From Xanthostigma xanthostigma (taxonomy: Eukaryota; Arthropoda; Insecta; Raphidioptera; Raphidiidae), in assembly GCA_963575645.1 (NCBI GenBank), contig OY754465.1, forward strand, positions 28,965,501 to 29,029,500: DNA of 64,000 nt, given 5' to 3'. The notes under the pieces are model-generated. The model did no database searches. It saw nothing but the letters and a program-made list of their open reading frames with translations, and was not told the origin of the DNA. A program made the position numbers and the translations under genes. Shown piece by piece: positions 19,507-31,989 of the stretch (position 1 is its first letter; each line of letters opens with the position of its first letter).

Positions 19507-22500
19507 AATTGTCGTGAAGCATGTAAAAACTGCTTGTCTGCGTGAAAATAATAGGGAATGTGCAGTTTGCATTATCTTATGAGAGAATAATCCAAACCTG
19601 AATGTTATAGTGTAAGTAGATTTACCTTTGTAAAATGAAGCAATTTTGCCTATGAGGACTCATTTGCACCTATTTGTCGTGAAGCATGTAAAAACTGCTT
19701 TTCTGCGTTAAAATAATGGTTAATATGTAGTTTGCATTTTCTTATCAGAGAATGATCCAAACCTGAATGTTATAGTGTAAGTAGACTTACTTTTGTGAAA
19801 TAAAGCAATTTTGCCTATAAGGACACATTTGCACCTAATTGTCGTGAAGCATGTAAAAACTGCTTGTCTGCGTGAAAATAATAGGGAATGTGCAGTTTGC
19901 ATTATCTTATGAGAGAATAATCCAAACCTGAATGTTATAGTGTAAGTAGATTTACCTTTGTAAAATGAAGCAATTTTGCCTATGAGGACTCATTTGCACC
20001 TATTTGTCGTGAAGCATGTAAAAACTGCTTTTCTGCGTTAAAATAATGGTTAATATGTAGTTTGCATTTTCTTATCAGAGAATGATCCAAACCTGAATGT
20101 TATAGTGTAAGTAGACTTACTTTTGTGAAATAAAGCAATTTTGCCTATAAGGACTCATTTGCACCTAATTGTCTTGAAGCATGTAAAAACTGCTTGTCTG
20201 CGTGAAAATAATAGTAAATATAAAGTTGGCATTATCTTATGAGAAAATGATCCAAAGCTGAATGTTACAGTGTAAGTAGACTTACCTTTGTGAGATATAC
20301 GAATTTTGCCTATAAGGACTCATTTGCACCTAATTGTCGTGAAGCATGTAAAAACTGCTTGTCTGCGCTAAAATGATAATAAATATGCAGTTTGCATTTC
20401 ATTATGAGAAAATGATCCAAACCTGAATGTTATAGTAAAAGTAGACTTACATTTATGAAATAAAGCAATTTTGCCCATAAGGACTCATTAGCACCTAATT
20501 GTTGTGAATCATAAAAAACAGCTTGTCTGCGTTAAAATAATGTTTAATATGCAGTTTGCATTTTCTTTTGAGAAAATGATCCAAACCTGAATGTTATAGT
20601 GTAAGTAGACATACCTTTGTAAAGTAATGCATTTTTGCCTATAAGGACTTATTTTCACCTGGTTGTCGTGAAGCATGTAAAAACTGCTTGTATGCGTTAA
20701 AATAATGGATAATATGAAGTTTACATTTTCTTATCAGAGAATGATCCAAACCTGAATGTTATAGTGTAAGTAGACTTACTTTTGTGAAATAAAGCAATTT
20801 TGCCTATAAGGACTCATTTGCACCTAATTGTCTTGAAGCATGCAAAAACTGCTTGTCTTCGTGAAAATAATAGTAAATATAAAGTTGGCATTATCTTATG
20901 AGAAAATGATCCAAAGCTGAATGTTACAGTGTAAGTAGACTTATCTTTGTAAAATATAGAGATTTTGCTTATAAGGACTCATTTGCACCTTATTGTCGTG
21001 AAGCATGTAAAACTGCTTGTCTGCGTGAAAATAATAGTTTATATGCAGTTTGCATTTTCTTATGAGAGAATGATCCAAACCTGAATGTTATAGTGTAAGA
21101 AGACTAACCTTTGTGAAATAAAGCAATTTTGCCTATAAGGACTCATTTGTACCTAATTGTCGTAAAGCATGCAAAAACTGCTTGTATGAGTTAAAATAAT
21201 GGTTAATATGCAGTTTGCATTTTCTTATAGGAGAATGATCCAAACCTGAATGTATAGTGTATGTAGACTAACCTATGTGAAATAAAGCAATTTTGCCTAT
21301 AAGGACTCATTTGCACCTAATTGTCTTGAAGCATGCAAAAACTGCTTGTATGCGTTAAAATAATGGTTAATATGCAGTTTGCATTTTCATATAGGAGAAT
21401 GATTTAAACCTGAATGTTATATTGTAAGTAAAAATTACTTTTGTGAAATAAAGCTATTTTGCCTATAATGACTCATTTGCACCTAATTGTCGTGAAGCAT
21501 GTAAAAACTGCTTGTCTGCGTTAAAATAATGGTTAATATGCAGTTTGCATTTTATTATCAGAGAATGATCCAAACCTGAATGTTATAGTGTAAGTAGACT
21601 TACTTTTGTGAAATAAAGCAATTTTGCCTATAAGGACTTATTTGCATCTAATTGTCGTGAAGCATGTAATAACTGCTTGTCTGCGTGATAATAAGAGGAA
21701 ATGTGCAGTTTGCATTACTTTATGAGAGAATGATCCAAACCTGAATGTTGTAGTGTAAATAGACTCTCCTTTGTGAAATAAAGCAATTTTGCTTATAAGG
21801 ACTCATTAGCACCTAATTGTCGTGAAGCATGTAAAAGCTGCTTGTCTGCGTGAAAACAATAGGAATCGTGCAGTTTGCATTATCTTATGACATAATGACC
21901 CAAACCTGAATGTGATAATAGAAGTAGACTTACCTTTGTAAAATAAAGCAATAATTTTGCCTATATGGACTCATTAGCACCTAATTGTCGTGAAGCATGT
22001 AAAAACTACTTTTCTGCGGGGATAAATATAATGGTTAATATGCAGTTTGCATTTTCTTATCAGAGAATGATCCAAACCTGAATGTTATAGTGTAAGTAGA
22101 CTTACTTTAGTGAAATAAAGCAATTTTGCCTATAAGGACTCATTTGCACCTAATTGTCGTGAAGCATGTAAAAACTGCTTGTATGCGTTAAAATAATAGT
22201 AAATATGCATTTTGCATTTTCTTATGAGAGAATGATCCAAACCTGAATGTTATAGTGTAAGTAGACTTACGTTTGTGAAATAAAGCAATTTTGCCTATAA
22301 GGACTCATTTGCACCTTATTGTCGTGAAGCATGTAAAAACTGCTTGTATGCGTTAAAATAATGGTTAATATGCAGTTTGCATTTTCTTATGGGAGAATGA
22401 TACAAACCTGAATGTATAGTGTAAGTAGACTTACCTTTATGAAATAAAGCAATTTTGCCTATAAGGACTCTTTTGCACCTAATTGTCGTGAAGCATGTAA

Positions 22501-24779
22501 TAACTGCTTGTCTGCGTGATAATAATAGGAAATGTGCAGTTTGCATTACTTTATGAGAGAATGATCCAAACCTGAATGTTGTAGTGTAAATAGACTCTCC
22601 TTTGTGAAATAAAGCAATTTTGCTTATAAGGACTCATTAGCACCTAATTGTCGTGAAGCATGTAAAAGCTGCTTGTCTGCGTGAAAACAATAGGAATCGT
22701 GCAGTTTGCATTATCTTATGACATAATGACCCAAACCTGAATGTGATAATAGAAGTAGACTTACCTTTGTAAAATAAAGCAATAATTTTGCCTATATGGA
22801 CTCATTAGCACCTAATTGTCGTGAAGCATGTAAAAACTACTTTTCTGCGGGGATAAATATAATGGTTAATATGCAGTTTGCATTTTCTTATCAGAGAATG
22901 ATCCAAACCTGAATGTTATAGTGTAAGTAGACTTACTTTAGTGAAATAAAGCAATTTTGCCTATAAGGACTCATTTGCACCTAATTGTCGTGAAGCATGT
23001 AAAAACTGCTTGTATGCGTTAAAATAATAGTAAATATGCATTTTGCATTTTCTTATGAGAGAATGATCCAAACCTGAATGTTATAGTGTAAGTAGACTTA
23101 CGTTTGTGAAATAAAGCAATTTTGCCTATAAGGACTCATTTGCACCTTATTGTCGTGAAGCATGTAAAAACTGCTTGTATGCGTTAAAATAATGGTTAAT
23201 ATGCAGTTTGCATTTTCTTATGGGAGAATGATACAAACCTGAATGTATAGTGTAAGTAGACTTACCTTTATGAAATAAAGCAATTTTGCCTATAAGGACT
23301 CTTTTGCACCTAATTGTCGTGAAGCATGTAATAACTGCTTGTCTGCGTGATAATAATAGGAAATGTGCAGTTTGCATTACTTTATGAGAGAATGATCCAA
23401 ACCTGAATGTTGTAGTGTAAATAGACTCTCCTTTGTGAAATAAAGCAATTTTGCTTATAAGGACTCATTAGCACCTAATTGTCGTGAAGCATGTAAAAGC
23501 TGCTTGTCTGCGTGAAAACAATAGGAATCGTGCAGTTTGCATTATCTTATGACATAATGACCCAAACCTGAATGTGATAATAGAAGTAGACTTACCTTTG
23601 TAAAATAAAGCAATAATTTTGCCTATATGGACTCATTAGCACCTAATTGTCGTGAAGCATGTAAAAACTACTTTTCTGCGGGGATAAATATAATGGTTAA
23701 TATGCAGTTTGCATTTTCTTATCAGAGAATGATCCAAACCTGAATGTTATAGTGTAAGTAGACTTACTTTAGTGAAATAAAGCAATTTTGCCTATAAGGA
23801 CTCATTTGCACCTAATTGTCGTGAAGCATGTAAAAACTGCTTGTATGCGTTAAAATAATAGTAAATATGCATTTTGCATTTTCTTATGAGAGAATGATCC
23901 AAACCTGAATGTTATAGTGTAAGTAGACTTACGTTTGTGAAATAAAGCAATTTTGCCTATAAGGACTCATTTGCACCTTGTTGTCGTGAAGCATGTAAAA
24001 ACTGCTTGTATGCGTTAAAATGATGGTTAATATGCAGTTTGCATTTTCTTATGGGAGAATGATACAAACCTGAATGTATAGTGTAAGTAGACTTACCTTT
24101 ATGAAATAAAGCAATTTTGCCTATAAGGACTCTTTTGCACCTAATTGTCGTGAAGCATGTAAAAACTGCTTGTCTGCGTGAAAATAATAGTAAATATCAA
24201 GTTTGCATTATCTAATGAGAATATGATCCAAAGCTGAATGTGCACAGTGTAAGTAGACTTACCTTTGTGGAATATATAGCAATTTTGCCTATAAGGACTC
24301 ATTTGCATCTAATTGTCGTGAAGCATGTAAACACTGCTTGTCTGCGTTAAAATAATAGTAAATATTCAGTTTGCATTTTCTTATGAGAGAATGATCCAAA
24401 CCTGAATGTAATAAAGTAAGTAGACTTACCTTTATGAAATAAGGCAATTTTGCCTATAAGGACTCATTTATACCTAATTGTCGTGAAGCATGTAAAAACT
24501 GCTTGTCTGCGTTAAAATAATGGTTAAAATGCAGTTTGCAGCTTCTTATGAGAGAATGATCCAAACCTGAATTTTATAGTGTAAGTAGACTTACCTTTGT
24601 GAAATAAAGCAATTTTGTCTATAAGGACTCATTTGCACCTAATTGTCGTGAAGCATGTTTAAACTGCTTGTCTGCGTGAAAATAATAGGGAATGTGCAGT
24701 TTGCATTATCTTATGTGAGAATAATCCAAACCTGAATGTTATAGTCTAAGTAGACTTACCTTTGTGAAATAAAGCAATT
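19507..24779 (+). repeat. 165-bp satellite array with higher-order structure
   Basis: About 32 monomers of ~165 bp. Variants include GTGAAAATAATAGG versus GTTAAAATAATGG after the CTGCTTGTCTGC landmark. A dimer duplication of 330 bp is visible near 19511-20160 (TTTACCTTTGTAAAATGAAG at 19621 and 19951), and a four-monomer (~660-bp) recurrence links about 20130 and 20790. The 831-bp units are listed separately. No gene is visible; two identical 76-codon frames are products of the repeat. Confidence 0.95.
21653..24158 (+). repeat. 831-bp higher-order repeat, three tandem copies
   Basis: CTGAATGTTGTAGTGTAAAT occurs at 21741, 22572 and 23403, exactly 831 bp apart (five monomers). The copies are nearly identical, including the distinctive CTACTTTTCTGCGGGGATAA monomer and the AATAATTTTGCC insertion. 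The span of about 2505 bp is three units almost exactly. Confidence 0.95.
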
Positions 24780-25641
24780 GCACATACCGCTAAACTAGCG
24801 GTATGTGCTTTATTATCGCTTTGTGCGTCAGAGCTGACTTTCGTTCATATAAGAAGTTATATCTAAGTTAATTTCACACGAAATCCATTCAAATTGAAGC
24901 TTTTTGAAAAGAGGAGATTCTAATCTATAAAACAGAACCATTTTTAAATCAATTCGAGTACATAAATACTATTAAAATTGTAATTGAAAATCACAAACAG
25001 CAGTTGTTGGTTGGTCTGTACGAATGTTTGTTCGTATGTACGTATGTACGTACGTACGTCACGACTCTACAGATCGCAATTTTGGTCGGATTGCGTTGGG
25101 TTATATTTTATTCACTTTGTTTACTATCAGACCAGAACCCTATTTAAATTCACTAAAATGTGTTCAGTAGTTTAATTTTTATAAACAGTTTTATTTTATT
25201 ATTTTTGACAGCTAATAGTTTAAAAAAACAATATAATAATTGCTGTGTAAATATAGTGTAATCCATAAAACAAGTGCTACACTTCTATACCGTGATAACA
25301 CCACTACACGTAGAAGGGCGCCGTGGCGTAATGGTTATGCCGTTGGATCCCCAAGGGCAAGGTCCTGGGTTCGATTCCTTACGAAATCATTGATTTTTTC
25401 TTTTTTTTTCTTTTTATTTTGTTTTATTTTATTCCACTTGATATTAATTAGATATTATATTATGTAGAGATCTTAATTTTTTCTATTTTTGCGAACTTAA
25501 AAAAAATATTTTTTCAATTTTAATTATTTATTTCTTTAAATTTTTAAATCTTTTTAAATTTATTAAAAATATTTTTTAATAGTTATTTTTTTATCATACA
25601 GTGGAAAACTTGCGCGATGTGCACTTTTGGTTTTGCCAACT
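24780..25641 (+). mobile_element. 862-bp non-autonomous element with tRNA-like promoter, copy 1
   Basis: Begins with a perfect hairpin (GCACATACCGCTA, AAC, TAGCGGTATGTGC) and ends GGTTTTGCCAACT. The satellite is interrupted at ATT, which is present on both sides (24777-24779 and 25642-25644), a probable 3-bp duplication. Near the right end GTGCACATCGCGC, read in reverse, resembles the hairpin arm, giving subterminal inverted repeats. Inside are a GTAC/ATGTAC microsatellite (about 25033-25062), a tRNA-like block and long A/T-rich tracts. An inverted copy lies at 50349-51212. The class (SINE, Helentron-like or other) is unclear. Confidence 0.8.
25316..25390 (+). other. tRNA-related pol III promoter block
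   Basis: An A box-like TGGCGTAATGGT (25324-25335) and a perfect B box GGTTCGATTCC (25368-25378) lie 33 bp apart. A D-stem GCGT/ATGC can pair, but the acceptor, anticodon and T stems do not close properly and the base before the putative anticodon is not T. It is therefore a tRNA-derived head of a SINE-like element, not a working tRNA gene. Confidence 0.75.
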
Positions 25642-28029
25642 ATTTTGCTTATAAGGACTCATTTGCACCTAATTGTCGTAAAGCATGTAAAAACTGCTTG
25701 TCTGCGTTAAAATAATAGTTAATATGCAGTTTGCATTTTCTTATGAGAGAATGATCCAAACCTGAATGTTATAGTGTAAGTAAAACTTACTTTTGTGAAA
25801 TAAAGCAGTTTAGCCTCTAAGGACTCATTTGCACCTAATTGTCGTGAAGCATGTAAAAACTGCTTGTCTGCGTTAAAATAATGGTTAAAATGCAGTTTGC
25901 ATCTTCTTATGAGAGAATGATCCAAACCTGAATGTTATAGTGTAAGTAGACTTACCTTTGTGAAATAAAGCAATTTTGTCTATAAGGACTCATTTGCACC
26001 TAATTGTCGAGAAGCATGTAAAAACTGCCTGTCTGCGTGAAAATAATGGGGAATGTGCAGTTTGCATTATCTTATTAGAGAATAATCCAAACCTGAATGT
26101 TATAGTCTAAGTAGACTTACCTTTGTGAAATAAAGCAATTTTGCCTATAAGGACTCATTTGCACCTAATTGTCGTGAAGCATGTAAAAACTGCTTGTCTG
26201 CGTTAAAATAATAGTAAATATGCAGTTTGCATTTTATTATGAGAGAAAGATCCAAACCTCAATGTTATAGTGTCAGTAGACTTACCTATGTGAAGTAAAG
26301 CAATTTTGCCTATAAGGACTTATTTGCACCTAATTGTCGGAAAGCATGTAAAAACTGCTTGTCTGCGTGAAAATAATAGGGAATGTGCAGTTTGCATTAT
26401 CTTATGAGAGAATGATCCAAACCTGAATGTATAGTGTAAGTAGACTTACCTTTGTGAAATAAAGAAATTTATCCTATAAGGACTTATTTGCACCTAATTG
26501 TCGTGAAGCATGTAATAACTGCTTGTCTGCGTGAAAATAATAGTAAATATGAAGTTTGCATTATCTAATGAGAATATGATCCAAATCTGAATGTTACAGT
26601 GTAAGTAGACTTACCTTTGTGAAATTTATAGCAATTTTGCCTATAAGGACTCATTTGCACCTTATTGTCGTGAAGCATGTAAAAACTGCTTGTATGCGTT
26701 AAAATAATGGTTAATATGCAGTTTGCATTTTCTCATGAGAGAATGATCCAAAACTGAATTGTATAGTGTCAGTAGACTTAACTTTGTGAAATAAAGCAAT
26801 TTTGCCTATAAGGACTCTTTTGCACCTAATTGTCGTAAAGCATGTAAAAACAGCTTGTCTGCGTTAAAATAATGGTAAATATGCAGTTTGCATTTTCTTA
26901 TGAAAGAATGATCCAAACCTGAATGTTATAGTGTAAGTAGACTTACCTTTATGAAATAAAGCAATTTTGCCTTAAAGGACTAATTTGCACCTTATTGTCG
27001 TGAAGCATGAAAAAACTGCTTGTCTGCTTTATAATAATAGTAAATATGCAGTTTGCCTTTTCCTATGAGAATATGATCCAGACCTGAATGTTATAGCGTA
27101 AGTAAACTTACCTTTGTGAAATAAAGCAATTTTGCCTATAATGACTCATTTGCACCTAATTGTCTTGAAGCAAGCAAAAACTGCTTGTATGCGTTAAAAT
27201 AATGGTTAATATGCAGTTTGCATTTTCTTATGAGAGAATGATCCAAACCTGAATGTTATAGTGTAAGTAGACTTACCTTTATGAAATAAAGCAATTTTGC
27301 CTATAAGAACTCATTTACACCTAATTGTCGTGAAGCATGTAAAAACTGCTTGTATGCGTTAAAATAAAGGTTAATATTCAGTTTGCATTTTCTTATGAGA
27401 GAATGACCCAAACCCGAATGTTATAGTGTAAGTAGACTGACCTTTGTGAAGTAAAGCAATTTTGCCTATAAGGACTTATTTGCACCTAATTGTCGTGAAG
27501 CATGTAAAAACTGCTTGTCTGCGTGAAAATAATAGGGAATGTGCAGTTTGCATTATCTTATGAGAGAATAATCCAAACCTGAATGTTATAGTGTAAGTAG
27601 ACTTACCTTTATGAAATAAAGCAATTTTGCCTATAATGACTCATTTACACCTAATTGTCGTGAAGCATGTAAAAACTGCTTGTATGCGTTAAAATAATGG
27701 TTAATATGCAGTTTGCATTTTCTTATGAAAGAATGATCCAAACCTGAATGTTATAGTGTAAGTAGACTTACCTTTATGAAATAAATCAATTTTGCCTATA
27801 AGGGCTTATTTGCACCTAATTGTCGTGAAGCATGTAAAAACTGCTTGTCTGCGTTATAATAATAGTAAATATGCAGTTTGCATTTTCCTATGAGAATATG
27901 ATCTAGGCCTGAATGTTATAGCGTATGTCGACTTACCTTAGTAAAATAAAACAATTTTGCCTATAAAGACTCATTTGCACCTAATTGTCTTGAAGCTTGC
28001 AAAAACTGCTTGTATGCGTTAAAATAATG
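25642..28029 (+). repeat. 165-bp satellite array, about 14 monomers
   Basis: Monomers spaced 165 bp (for example GCAATTTTGCC at 26135 and 26300). The array ends in AAAATAATG at the target duplication of the CsRn1-like element. No genes. Confidence 0.95.
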
Positions 28030-28232
28030 TGTAGGAATCACTTGGACAGAGGATTCTGTATTAAAACGAGTCCTACTAATAATACAATAAAACAATTTAA
28101 TATCTGAAGTTAATCGTGTACACTTTTATGCTGTGAGCTACGCATCACCGATAACTAGACTGGCGTGGTTATATCCGTGTCGCGTAGTTCCCAGCGAACA
28201 TAAATAGGTGGCGCCAAGATACGGCCGCCACA
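28030..28232 (-). repeat. 3' LTR of the CsRn1-like element
   Basis: 203 bp. On the minus strand it runs TGTGGCGGCC ... GATTCCTACA. It differs from the other LTR by a 12-bp segment (TAGGTGGCGCCA) present only here; the rest looks identical. Confidence 0.9.
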
Positions 28233-28247
28233 TCACCCCCCCTCGTT
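28233..28247 (-). promoter_or_regulatory. Polypurine tract, CsRn1-like element
   Basis: On the minus strand AACGAGGGGGGGTGA directly precedes the 3' LTR, in the position of the plus-strand primer. The following 115 bp to the pol stop are A/T-rich non-coding DNA. Confidence 0.75.
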
Positions 28248-28362
28248 AAAAAAAAACAAAAAAAAAAGGGGGGTAAAAAAAATTAAGATAAGATAATATT
28301 ACAACATACAACATATATATATAAAAAAAAGAATAAAAGTAATATTTGAAACGACTGGCGAA

Positions 28363-30876
28363 TTAGGCAATGCCTAATCGTTGCGGGGGATGCACATATC
28401 GGCCTGCGCGTGTGCGTTGTTCAAGTTGAACGTCAGTTTCCTTGCACTGCTGGTCCGGAGCTAGGTTGGCGTCGTCTTTGACCACGTACACGGGCTTCAG
28501 TCGATCGATTGAGACGGGTGTGTTTTTGCCCCGAACAGCGACGATGAAGAAACGCTCGCAACGTTTGACAACTGGAAAGGGGCCATCATAGGGTGGCTCC
28601 AGGCTGCGTCGGACTAGGTCGCGTCTGATGTAGACGTGGGAGCATGTTGACAAGTCTCTAAAACAAAAAATAGAGCGTTCGCCGTGTCGCGAGGTGCCGT
28701 GAGGCGTTAAATTGTTGAAGAGTTGTCGCAGGTCGTTGACGAGGTCTGAAGGCGAGGTGGCTGAAGCCTTGGAAGGGGCAAGGAACTGGCCAGGAAGTCG
28801 CAGCGGTTCTCCGAAGACTAACTCTGCTGGCGTAGTGTTGATGTCCTCCTTAAATGCGGCGCGGAGACCCAGCAAGACTGCTGGTAATGCATCAACCCAC
28901 GAGTTTTCCGCGTGGCACATGATTGCGGCTTTCAATTGACGGTGTAACCGTTCGACGAGTCCGTTGGCTGCCGGATGGTATGCAGTTGTCCTCAGATGAT
29001 CTGAACCCAAGAGTTGAGTTAGGGAGTTGAACAATCCTGATTCGAATTGACGCCCCTGGTCGGTTGTTATTCGTAAGGGTACGCCATAGCGGGCAATCCA
29101 GCCAAACAGTAGCGTTCTGGCTACTGTCTCCGCACTGATCTCTTCCATTGGAAAATCTTCTGGCATCCTGGTGAATCGATCTACTGCTGTCAGGCAGTAT
29201 CGGAAACCACGAGACGGTGGGAGTGGTCCGATTATGTCGATGTGGATATGTTCGAAACGATTTATAGGTTTTTCGAAGGTTCCCTGTTCTGCAGAGACGT
29301 GCCTGGAGACCTTGGAGCGTTGACAGGCGGGGCATGCGCGAGCCCATGAAGAACAATCTTTTTTAACGAACGGCCACACGTAACGTTCGGACACTAATTT
29401 CGCGGAAGCCCGAGCACCCGGGTGCGCCAGGCTGTGGAGCGAATGAAAGATACGACGGCGAAGGGCGCGCGGCACAAAAGGTCTAATAAGATTCGTAGAA
29501 CTATCACAAAACACTGGAGTTGCGGAACCTGATAGAGTCACTGGCTTGAGTTTGAGCGACGAAGTGGTAGAATGAAGAAGTTCTTGAAGCTCGACGTCTG
29601 TAGCTTGAGCGCGAATGAGCTCGTCCGCTGAAACTGCCGTGGAGATGGCCTCAACACGTGATAATGTGTCAGCGACGACGTTATCCGGACCGGAAAGGTG
29701 GCGAATATCCGTCGTAAACTGACTTATAAAACTCAGGCGTCGAAATTGCCACGGCGTGGCTCGTTCTGGTGATTGTTCAAAAGCGTGAACGAGGGGCTTG
29801 TGATCCGTATAGATAGTAATAAGTCTTCCTTCGACAAGTTGGCGGAAATGGCGTATGGCTTCGTAGACTGCGTCGAGCTCACGATCGTACGCACTTAAAT
29901 CTTTTGCTGACTTAGCAAGCTTGGCGCTGAAAAAGGCAAGCGGTTCCCAGCTGTCTTGAACAAGTTGTTGGAGAACGGCGCCGACGCCAAAGCTAGAAGC
30001 ATCGGTAAATATTGCCCAGGATGAATTGACGTTAGGATGCGCGAGCATGGTTGCGTTAGCCAGAGAATCTTTGCAACGTTGAAAGGCCTTTGTTCTCTCA
30101 GTTGTCCATGGCACAGGATGATTAGGTTTGATGTTCGGGCCTTGCAGGCATTCGTTCAACGGGAACTGCATCTCGGCCGCACCTTTCAGAAAACGGCGAT
30201 AAAAGTTGATCATACCGAGGAATTGGCGGAGATCCTTGATTGCCGTAGGTCTTGGAAAGTCGCGAATTGCAGCCACTTTCTCTGTGAGGGGCTTAATACC
30301 CTCGGCAGAAACAGTATAACCAAGGAAATTCACCTCGGGCAAGCCAAAGTATGATTTAGCGACGTTGATGACGATACCGTTCTGCTGGAAACGTTGAAAT
30401 AGTAAGCGTAGGTGTTCTCTGTGTTGTTCCTCATCCCTGGAGGCGATCAGCACGTCATCAAGATAAACGAAAACGAATGCGAAGTCACGTGTAATCTCAT
30501 CCATAAAACGTTGCAGGGTTTGTGCAGCGCAACGGAGGCCAAATGTCATCACTGGGAATTCAAATAAGCCGAACGGTGTGACGATCGCGGTCTTCTCTAC
30601 GTCCTCATCTGCCATGGGTATCTGGTTGAAGGCGCGCACCATGTCAATTGTAGAGAAAACTTTCATGCCGTTTAAATTCGAAGTAAAGTCCTCGAGACGT
30701 CGAATTGGGTATCTGTCCGGTATCGTACGCGAGTTAAGGGCTCTGTAGTCACCGGTAGGTCGCCATTCACCACCTTTCTTGGGTACCAGGTGTAAGGGCG
30801 ATGACCATGGACAGCGGCCAGGTCGACAAATACCGAGTCGCATCATCTTGTCGAATTCTGCGCGTGCTATCTTCAA
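28363..30876 (-). CDS. pol: CsRn1-like pol: reverse transcriptase, RNase H, integrase
   Basis: An open frame of 837 codons. Reverse transcriptase comes first (about 15-200), with GDYRALN near 42-48 and the catalytic YLDD at 138-141. RNase H follows (about 285-400), with FTDAS at 290-294. Integrase has the HHCC finger (His481, His485, Cys515, Cys518) and the catalytic triad Asp547, Asp606, Glu642 ([26 protein letters not shown]). The N-terminal methionine is only the first in the frame; the protein normally begins as a Gag-Pol fusion, and coding signal continues upstream in this frame to about 30980. There it should join the protease frame but does not. The enzymes themselves have no stop. The product would copy element RNA in a cytoplasmic particle and insert the DNA. 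Confidence 0.9.
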   Translation of the reverse strand: MKIARAEFDKMMRLGICRPGRCPWSSPLHLVPKKGGEWRPTGDYRALNSRTIPDRYPIRRLEDFTSNLNGMKVFSTIDMVRAFNQIPMADEDVEKTAIVTPFGLFEFPVMTFGLRCAAQTLQRFMDEITRDFAFVFVYLDDVLIASRDEEQHREHLRLLFQRFQQNGIVINVAKSYFGLPEVNFLGYTVSAEGIKPLTEKVAAIRDFPRPTAIKDLRQFLGMINFYRRFLKGAAEMQFPLNECLQGPNIKPNHPVPWTTERTKAFQRCKDSLANATMLAHPNVNSSWAIFTDASSFGVGAVLQQLVQDSWEPLAFFSAKLAKSAKDLSAYDRELDAVYEAIRHFRQLVEGRLITIYTDHKPLVHAFEQSPERATPWQFRRLSFISQFTTDIRHLSGPDNVVADTLSRVEAISTAVSADELIRAQATDVELQELLHSTTSSLKLKPVTLSGSATPVFCDSSTNLIRPFVPRALRRRIFHSLHSLAHPGARASAKLVSERYVWPFVKKDCSSWARACPACQRSKVSRHVSAEQGTFEKPINRFEHIHIDIIGPLPPSRGFRYCLTAVDRFTRMPEDFPMEEISAETVARTLLFGWIARYGVPLRITTDQGRQFESGLFNSLTQLLGSDHLRTTAYHPAANGLVERLHRQLKAAIMCHAENSWVDALPAVLLGLRAAFKEDINTTPAELVFGEPLRLPGQFLAPSKASATSPSDLVNDLRQLFNNLTPHGTSRHGERSIFCFRDLSTCSHVYIRRDLVRRSLEPPYDGPFPVVKRCERFFIVAVRGKNTPVSIDRLKPVYVVKDDANLAPDQQCKETDVQLEQRTRAGRYVHPPQRLGIA

Positions 30877-31493
30877 CTTATCCGGGGCAAGGCGCCGTGC
30901 CTTCGCCGCGACTGGGGGACCAGGTGTCGTTCTGATGTAATGCCTTGTGGAATGTTTGAAAGCGTTTGGCGTAATGCGCCATCGGGCCTGGTAATACTTG
31001 AAAATTGTCGTAGCAAATCCACGTACCGTGAGTCACCGAGGGTAACCTTGATTGATGAGATAAATCTACCGGACGGCGTCGTGCAGTCAGACGCGAGACC
31101 GGTGTTCGAATCTAAGAGCTGGCGACCTTTTAAATCAACGAGTAGCCCGTGATGTGTGAGGAAATCCGCACCGATTATTGGACGAGAGACGTCGGCGACA
31201 ACAAAACGCCACTTGAAGTCCCTGCGTAGATTCAAATGCAATAGTATGTCGATACAGCCATATGTCGAGATGACGGTTTGGTTCGCAGCGAGTAGAGTGA
31301 AAGCGCTCTTGGGGAATCGGCCTCTTGTGAGCCGTCGTGGGAAGACGCTGATGTCGGATCCGGTGTCGACTAGGAACTGATTCTTGGAGTGACGGTCCGT
31401 AATGAATAGACGGTTTGACGACAGCGCAGAATCACAGCCCGCCGTTAGTGATTCCGCTGATCGTTTCCCGTGTATGAACACGGGCTGGTGCAT
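30873..31493 (-). pseudogene. pol: CsRn1-like pol: protease region, frame-shifted from RT
   Basis: A frame of 206 codons holding the aspartic protease: VDTGSDISVFP at about 42-52 is the active-site triad, and IIGADFL further on is the typical second motif. The frame overlaps the end of gag and is in -1 phase to it, as expected for gag-pol frameshifting. After about residue 170 the protein-like sequence ends, and the homologous linker continues in the RT frame instead. The frame change lies near 30965-30990 and fits a one-base deletion (or two-base insertion). Protease and polymerase cannot be made as one polyprotein from this copy unless the change is a sequencing error. Confidence 0.75.
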
Positions 31494-31587
31494 TTTTGAG
31501 CTTTGTCAGCAAAGCGTTGGTGGTACCAGCACATCGAGGGGTCATTTGAACTGCGGGAACGCGAGCGAGGACTTTGGCGCGGACGCG
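31445..31587 (-). pseudogene. gag: 3' part of CsRn1-like gag with CHCC zinc motif
   Basis: About 47 codons between the errantivirus insertion and a TAA at 31445-31447. An Arg/Ser-rich stretch precedes CWYHQRFADKAQKCTSPC, a Cys-x2-His-x9-Cys-x3-Cys arrangement. This CHCC motif, in place of the usual CCHC knuckle, is characteristic of CsRn1-clade Gag and would bind RNA in the particle. The fragment is in frame with the 5' part at 39216-39886 once the errantivirus and one CGCG copy are discounted, so gag was open before that insertion. Confidence 0.85.
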
Positions 31588-31962
31588 AGTTATAACTTCC
31601 AACTAACCACTTTAGTTTTTAAAAAATTTATTTTATTTTTATTTTATTAAATTGACAATGGTTAGTTTTTAGTATTGTTATTATTTTATTGTATAAATGA
31701 CAATAGTTATTTGTGCAAAAGAAAGTATCTAATATATAACACAATTGTACGTTATTATATAAATGTAATTATAATTATTAAAGTAATATTTTATTGGACT
31801 ATGTTCATTAGTCTTGTCTATTCTAATTCTAAAAGAATAATGATATGAGATAATGAATATTGCCTGTAAGAAAGGTTTTGTATATTATAGTGTTATCTAT
31901 TCGTTCGAAGAATGATGTGTGGGTGTTGTATCTATCTTGTCAGCAGTTCTATGTGTATAACT
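31588..31962 (-). repeat. 3' LTR of the errantivirus
   Basis: 375 bp, the same as 38841-39215 except for one base near 31820 as read. Its outer end AGTTATAACTTCC abuts CGCG. Confidence 0.95.
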
Positions 31963-31975
31963 TCTCCGCCGTTTA
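31963..31975 (-). promoter_or_regulatory. Polypurine tract, errantivirus
   Basis: On the minus strand AACGGCGGAGA lies directly against the 3' LTR start AGTTATAC, the position expected for the plus-strand primer. Confidence 0.65.
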
Positions 31976-31989
31976 AAATGATGTTGCCC

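Noticed and set aside
22316-23377. Two identical 76-codon frames as a duplicated gene
   Set aside because: They are 831 bp apart inside higher-order satellite repeats and read ordinary monomer sequence.
19507-24779. CRISPR array
   Set aside because: The repeats are contiguous 165-bp monomers without unique spacers, in a eukaryotic transposon context.
25316-25390. Functional tRNA gene
   Set aside because: The A and B boxes are good, but acceptor, anticodon and T stems do not pair and position 33 is not T; it is a tRNA-related promoter head.
28712-30354. Plus-strand and second minus-strand frames over the CsRn1-like pol
   Set aside because: They are antisense or alternate-frame shadows of a pol frame that holds all catalytic motifs.
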